NCBI GenBank assembly: GCA_019314005.1
Contig: JAFDAE010000115.1
Coordinates: 1-9,137, forward strand
Length of the DNA: 9,137 nt
Origin: Deltaproteobacteria bacterium
GTDB taxonomy: Bacteria; Desulfobacterota; Desulfobacteria; C00003060; C00003106
Direction: 5' to 3'
The notes beneath the pieces are model-generated. The model had not been told where the DNA came from. It did no database searches and was given only the letters and a program-made list of their open reading frames with translations. How positions within the stretch are numbered: the stretch's first letter is position 1; every line of letters starts with the position of its first letter. A program made the position numbers and the translations under genes. Below are positions 6,627 to 9,137 of the stretch, piece after piece.

Positions 6627-7594
6627 TCACACGTCCAACCACAACCCCAGGGCGATGTAGGTCTCGTCGTCCTGGAAAAACTCGCCGATCGTGGGGCGCC
6701 CGTCGTAACGCTCGATGCCCAGCCGCCATGCACGGCCACCGGAGCGAAGAACTAGGCCCAGCTGCAGCGAGGTATCGACACGCCAGTTCCGCTCCTCCAT
6801 GGCCGAAGTGTCCAGCGCGGCGTACCAACCAAGACGTCGCCTCCACAGGCTCTTTGCGTCCTCGGCATGCGGCCAGGTTCCTGCAGATCACCGTTTCTCA
6901 GGTCATAGCCCCAGCCAGCTTCAGCATAGGATCGCCAATGCTCATCCATGGCCCAGCTTATGCCTGCTGCGAGCTCATGGCGCGTGTATTCGATGCGACG
7001 ACGACCGGTCCTCTCTGCATATTCGTCGCCCACGTGACTGGACGTGTGATGCATGCCTAATTTAAAGGCCAGTCCCCGGCCCGGAGCCGCCGTCAGCAGC
7101 AGTCCATAGTTCCCGTCCCAGCCTATGTTATCGTAGGAGTGGTCGAGGTCAAACTGGGCATCGAATCCGCCTTCGATGCTCAACTGCCATCCTCGATCGA
7201 CCCGATTCGATGGATGGATCCGTACGAAACCAAAGCGGCCGCCTGCCTTGAGACCAATGCGGCTATCACCAGATTCGGCGATCTCGGTCTCTGAGAAACT
7301 CATCCGCTGAATACCAAACCCCACGCGGTGTGGATCGGCAATATACTGCGGGTACAGGTCTCCTGGCGGAAAGATGAGAAGCGTATGCTGGGAGCCTATG
7401 TGAACGGCAGGAGTTCCGTCTGCCTCACCTTCCTCAGCCTCTGCCGAACCCAATGAAGAGACTTCCGGAACCACGGTAAAAACTTCATCCTGGGCACGGG
7501 CGGCGGCCGCCAGAAGTAGGAAAAAGCAGAGAACCATAATGAGCAGGTACCGGCCCCGGCGTGGGCTCATAAGCGCTATAATTAAATTGTCCAT
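6627..7594 (-). pseudogene. DUF1207 outer-membrane protein gene, frameshifted near the 3' end
   Basis: The first part, read from ATG 7594 (GAGG five bases upstream), has a signal peptide with a hydrophobic core at 16-33 and a likely cut after ARA at 34. The DUF1207 signature FPPGDLYPQYIADP follows at 75-88, then amphipathic beta-strand-like sequence to LQEP (238-240). The frame then changes at about 6863-6875. From there the rest of the family reads cleanly in another frame: AEDAKSLWRRRLGWYAALD (from about 6866), then VDTSLQLG, GIERYDGRPTIGEFFQDDE and GLWLDV with TGA at 6627-6629. About nine residues between the halves are missing, which suggests a small deletion rather than a one-base slip. 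Without repair, the first frame runs on into about 40 nonsense residues. The DNA is noticeably richer in G+C than the left half of the window. Confidence 0.8.
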
Positions 7595-7599
7595 TATAT

Positions 7600-7603
7600 C
7601 CTC
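7600..7603 (-). promoter_or_regulatory. Ribosome binding site deciding the DUF1207 start
   Basis: On the - strand GAGG lies five bases before ATG 7594. The longer frame from ATG 7633 and the later ATG 7570 have no such site, so 7594 is preferred. Confidence 0.6.
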
Positions 7604-7705
7604 GAACCACTTCCGTCTAAACAGTACATTCACTTTCGGTTCAGTGATTTTCTTGTACAGGTCAATACAGTTTTGTTACTTATTTATTTCTATGGATATG
7701 GCAAG

Positions 7706-7761
7706 CTTTGCAAAACGTGACATTTTTTCGTCAGGCAAGGAAGGTGAAAATTTTAACCGGA
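7706..7761 (+). mobile_element. Fragment of the MITE (copy B, left end only)
   Basis: From CTTTGCAAAACG through GTCAGGCAAGGAAGGTGAAAA to TTAACCGGA this stretch follows the left half of copy A with few differences. The outermost bases (GAGAC) are lost or altered, and everything after AACCGGA is unrelated. It lies between the DUF1207 pseudogene and the four-helix membrane protein gene, ending 16 bases past the latter's stop. It is a decayed, truncated copy. Confidence 0.75.
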
Positions 7762-7776
7762 CACCAGTGATTACCG

Positions 7777-8220
7777 CTACTTTGCTCCGGTTGTCTTGCC
7801 CAAGCTGGAGGAAAGTAGGAACCCTGCAATAAGCAAGGTGATCGAAACGGCAATCAGAGGCCACGGGGGCGATGCCGGAGTATTCAGCTCTATAGTGAGG
7901 GCGACATACAGAACAGGGAGATACCCGGTCAGCCCGACCACTGGAATCGCCCAGCGTGACCAAGCGTGCCCTCTCCGGAATGGGACGAACAACATAATAC
8001 CAAGAGCTATCCCGCTGCCAAGCGCCCCGGCACCACCTCCCTTGAGAAGAGCCAGGAATAGCATCTGAAATCGGGGCTCGAGATCTTCCCAATTCACGCC
8101 GATCGCATCTGCGTGGTAAGGCATGAATTGTGGCGAGAACAGATAAATGAGTCCCGTGGCTATGGCCATTGCAGCAGCCAGTAGATAACAGCCAAACGCA
8201 ATTTTCGTCTTCGTAGTCAT
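7777..8220 (-). CDS. Small four-helix membrane protein, unknown function
   Basis: This 147-residue protein has four hydrophobic stretches at about 6-28, 52-80, 90-110 and 119-139, with no cleavable signal peptide. The loop between helices 1 and 2 carries HADAIGVNWEDLEPRFQ. A glycine-rich stretch (KGGGAGALGSGIALG, 60-74) lies in helix 2, and FRRGHAWSRW follows it. The overall pattern resembles small inner-membrane proteins of the DUF4345/DoxX type, but I cannot assign a family. The ATG at 8220 has no clear Shine-Dalgarno, and its upstream bases belong to the relic frame that reads like AAA+ ATPase. Base composition matches the G+C-rich block it shares with the DUF1207 gene, not the left half of the window. 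Confidence 0.65.
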   Translation of the reverse strand: MTTKTKIAFGCYLLAAAMAIATGLIYLFSPQFMPYHADAIGVNWEDLEPRFQMLFLALLKGGGAGALGSGIALGIMLFVPFRRGHAWSRWAIPVVGLTGYLPVLYVALTIELNTPASPPWPLIAVSITLLIAGFLLSSSLGKTTGAK

Positions 8221-8267
8221 GTGATCAGTCTAAGCGGAAACCGCAATCGATAAACATTGAGGTCGCC

Positions 8268-8303
8268 TCGCTTGCCAAACAAAGCATCAGCTTCATCGAA
8301 TAA
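8268..8303 (-). pseudogene. Possible relic of an AAA+ ATPase (Walker B segment)
   Basis: On the - strand this stretch reads LFDEADALFGKR, and the next two codons give GD. That string is the Walker B region of classical AAA+ ATPases (for example those with FDEADALFGKR followed by a charged loop). The frame is open only from a TAG near 8325 to a TGA at 8217-8219 that overlaps the next gene's start, about 36 codons, and both sides of the motif do not resemble an ATPase. A chance match of this length is unlikely but not excluded. If real, it is what remains of a deleted gene. Confidence 0.4.
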
Positions 8304-8353
8304 TTGTGGAAACACGTCGATTGTCTATTCCGGTTCCTTTTTAAGATTTGGGC

Positions 8354-8665
8354 CTAAGTCGTCAAGTCTTTCAGAAGATCCCTGGTTAGTTCAACCTCAT
8401 CTTTGCTGACCATAAGTCTGGCAGGATCCGCAAAAGGTCTGACATATGTGAAATGTTCACCATGAAAAAAATACGTTATACCTTCAGCATCAAGCAGACT
8501 CTTTATAAAGGCAATATCCGCGGGATTATATGTGGCCATAACTTGTTCATATTCAACATATTCCGGCTTAGGTTCCGGCGGCAAGTCGTTTACCAGATCG
8601 ACATCGCAATCCGCACAAACATAAAACCCTTCTCTGTATTCCGCTCTGCATTTGGGGCAAAACAT
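8354..8665 (-). CDS. Zinc-ribbon protein with DUF2007-like domain
   Basis: This 103-residue cytoplasmic protein begins with a zinc ribbon, C3/C6 (CPKC) and C17/C20 (CADC). A Pro/Glu linker follows at about 29-37. The C-terminal domain (about 38-100) has the DUF2007 pattern, a small alpha/beta fold related to signal-transducing PII-like/GlnB-type modules in family descriptions: VMATYNPADIAFIKSLLDAE, then RLMVSKDEVELTRDLL. The length is normal for the family and nothing is missing. Its ATG is well supported by GGAGGG seven bases upstream. A full MITE copy begins 28 bases before the start codon, so the original promoter may have been displaced and transcription may now start within or beyond the element. 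Confidence 0.85.
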   Translation of the reverse strand: MFCPKCRAEYREGFYVCADCDVDLVNDLPPEPKPEYVEYEQVMATYNPADIAFIKSLLDAEGITYFFHGEHFTYVRPFADPARLMVSKDEVELTRDLLKDLTT

Positions 8666-8672
8666 ATCTCAA

Positions 8673-8678
8673 CCCTCC
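8673..8678 (-). promoter_or_regulatory. Ribosome binding site of the zinc-ribbon gene
   Basis: GGAGGG on the - strand, seven bases before ATG 8665, is the strongest Shine-Dalgarno sequence in the window. Confidence 0.8.
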
Positions 8679-8692
8679 TACAGTAGAAGATT

Positions 8693-8859
8693 CGAGACCT
8701 TTGCAAAACTGCCATTTTTTCGTGATGCGGTGTCAGGCTTCAAAATTTGGCACGCAGTGAAGCGTCAGCGCTATCCTCAAAATACCTAACGTATTCCTCC
8801 GGTTAAAATTTTCGCCTTCCTTGCCTGACAAAAAAATGTCGCGTTTTGCAAAGGTCTCG
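8693..8859 (-). mobile_element. MITE-like element, copy C (167 bp, inverted relative to copy A)
   Basis: CGAGACCTTTGCAAAAC (8693-8709) and GTTTTGCAAAGGTCTCG (8843-8859) are perfect 17-bp terminal inverted repeats. The flanking trinucleotide ATT is duplicated (8690-8692 and 8860-8862). Length equals copy A to the base. Read on the - strand, the left end matches copies A and B closely (GTCAGGCAAGGAAGG and TTAACCGGAGGAATAC). The inner blocks are rearranged: the 22-base block at 8751-8772 matches 2154-2175 of copy A with one difference, but in the opposite orientation and on the other side of the block at 8721-8743 (2129-2151 in A). No coding capacity. Confidence 0.85.
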
Positions 8860-9137
8860 ATTTATAACCGCGTCCACTCCACTCACTTGTTAAGTTGTAC
8901 AATATTTTAATACTTAGAGATTAAGACTATTGTTTTGCTATATGAATTGACTTATGGAATTTTCAATTCTCAGCTTAACGTATAGCGTTTTATCCGTTGT
9001 CCTGCATGAAGTTAAAGGCATAGATGTCAGATTAGGCTCAGCCGTGACTTGATCATGACATGCTGAGCCTTATTCTCTGGTATGTTATCAATATTTATGG
9101 GGTTTGTAAACCAAGGTGTTACCGGGGGGGAATCTTC
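8860..9137. other. A/T-rich intergenic end of the window, no supported gene
   Basis: No coding region is convincing. An ATG at 9097 opens a frame to the window edge (MGFVNQGVTGGES) but has no ribosome binding site. On the - strand short frames reach stops at about 9023 and 9089, and either could be the tail of a gene beyond the edge. The hairpin at 9034-9070 is the only clear structure. Confidence 0.5.
9034..9070. repeat. Strong hairpin, 9-bp perfect stem
   Basis: AGGCTCAGC (9034-9042) pairs perfectly with GCTGAGCCT (9062-9070) around a 19-base loop that contains the palindrome TGATCA. It is followed on the + strand by TATTCT and on the - strand by AATCT, not by a T-run. It could be a bidirectional terminator between genes or a small palindromic repeat. 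Confidence 0.55.

Noticed and set aside
6500..7065. Overlapping + strand ORFs of 186 and 116 codons
   Set aside because: They are antisense to the DUF1207 pseudogene, which has a signal peptide, a family motif and a ribosome binding site; the + strand peptides are low-complexity Arg/Pro-rich, as expected for shadows in G+C-rich DNA.
7676..8092. 138-codon - strand ORF overlapping the four-helix membrane protein
   Set aside because: The other frame encodes four regular transmembrane segments; this one has mixed composition and runs through the MITE fragment.
1..9137. A novel defence, CRISPR, retron or biosynthetic system
   Set aside because: No reverse transcriptase, nuclease-helicase pair, toxin-antitoxin pair, repeat-spacer array or biosynthetic core enzyme is encoded; the genes are housekeeping or small proteins without a shared theme.

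Overview
The window looks like chromosomal DNA of a Gram-negative, probably anaerobic bacterium. The protein families present (GAF/HD-GYP phosphodiesterase, MagIII-like HhH-GPD glycosylase, zinc-ribbon/DUF2007 protein, DUF1207 outer-membrane protein) and the many palindromic intergenic repeats would suit a deltaproteobacterium (Desulfobacterota). That placement is inference, since no rRNA or marker gene is present.

Left half, all on the + strand. A repeat-filled leader (1-451) precedes a GAF + HD-GYP cyclic-di-GMP phosphodiesterase-like gene (452-1960). Its stop overlaps the ATG of a DUF1992 (DnaJC28-type) gene, which is destroyed by a 167-bp MITE-like element (2036-2202) with clean target duplications; the DUF1992 3' part is also gone, with a second palindromic repeat in its place. 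Next come a short tandem pair, an endonuclease III-like glycosylase (2422-3075) and a two-helix membrane protein with a SHOCT tail (3088-3597), then the branched-chain aminotransferase ilvE (3749-4816), whose end overlaps an unrecognised ORF (about 4806-5717). A 170-bp palindromic repeat separates that ORF from a glyoxalase II-like metallo-beta-lactamase-fold hydrolase (5946-6587).

Right half, all on the - strand, and visibly richer in G+C over 6627-8220. It holds a DUF1207 outer-membrane protein gene broken by a frameshift near its 3' end (6627-7594), a fragment of the same MITE (7706-7761), a four-helix small membrane protein (7777-8220), a short relic that reads like the Walker B segment of an AAA+ ATPase (8268-8303), and an intact zinc-ribbon/DUF2007 protein (8354-8665). 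A second full 167-bp MITE (8693-8859) sits just upstream of that last gene in opposite orientation to the first; the two copies carry differently arranged internal blocks. The last 280 bases hold a perfect 9-bp inverted repeat and no gene I can support.

The genes are mostly housekeeping and do not form one pathway. I see no defence locus, CRISPR array, tRNA, rRNA or phage. The most informative signals are genome decay and small non-autonomous repeats: three broken genes or relics and at least three families of palindromic repeats in 9 kb.
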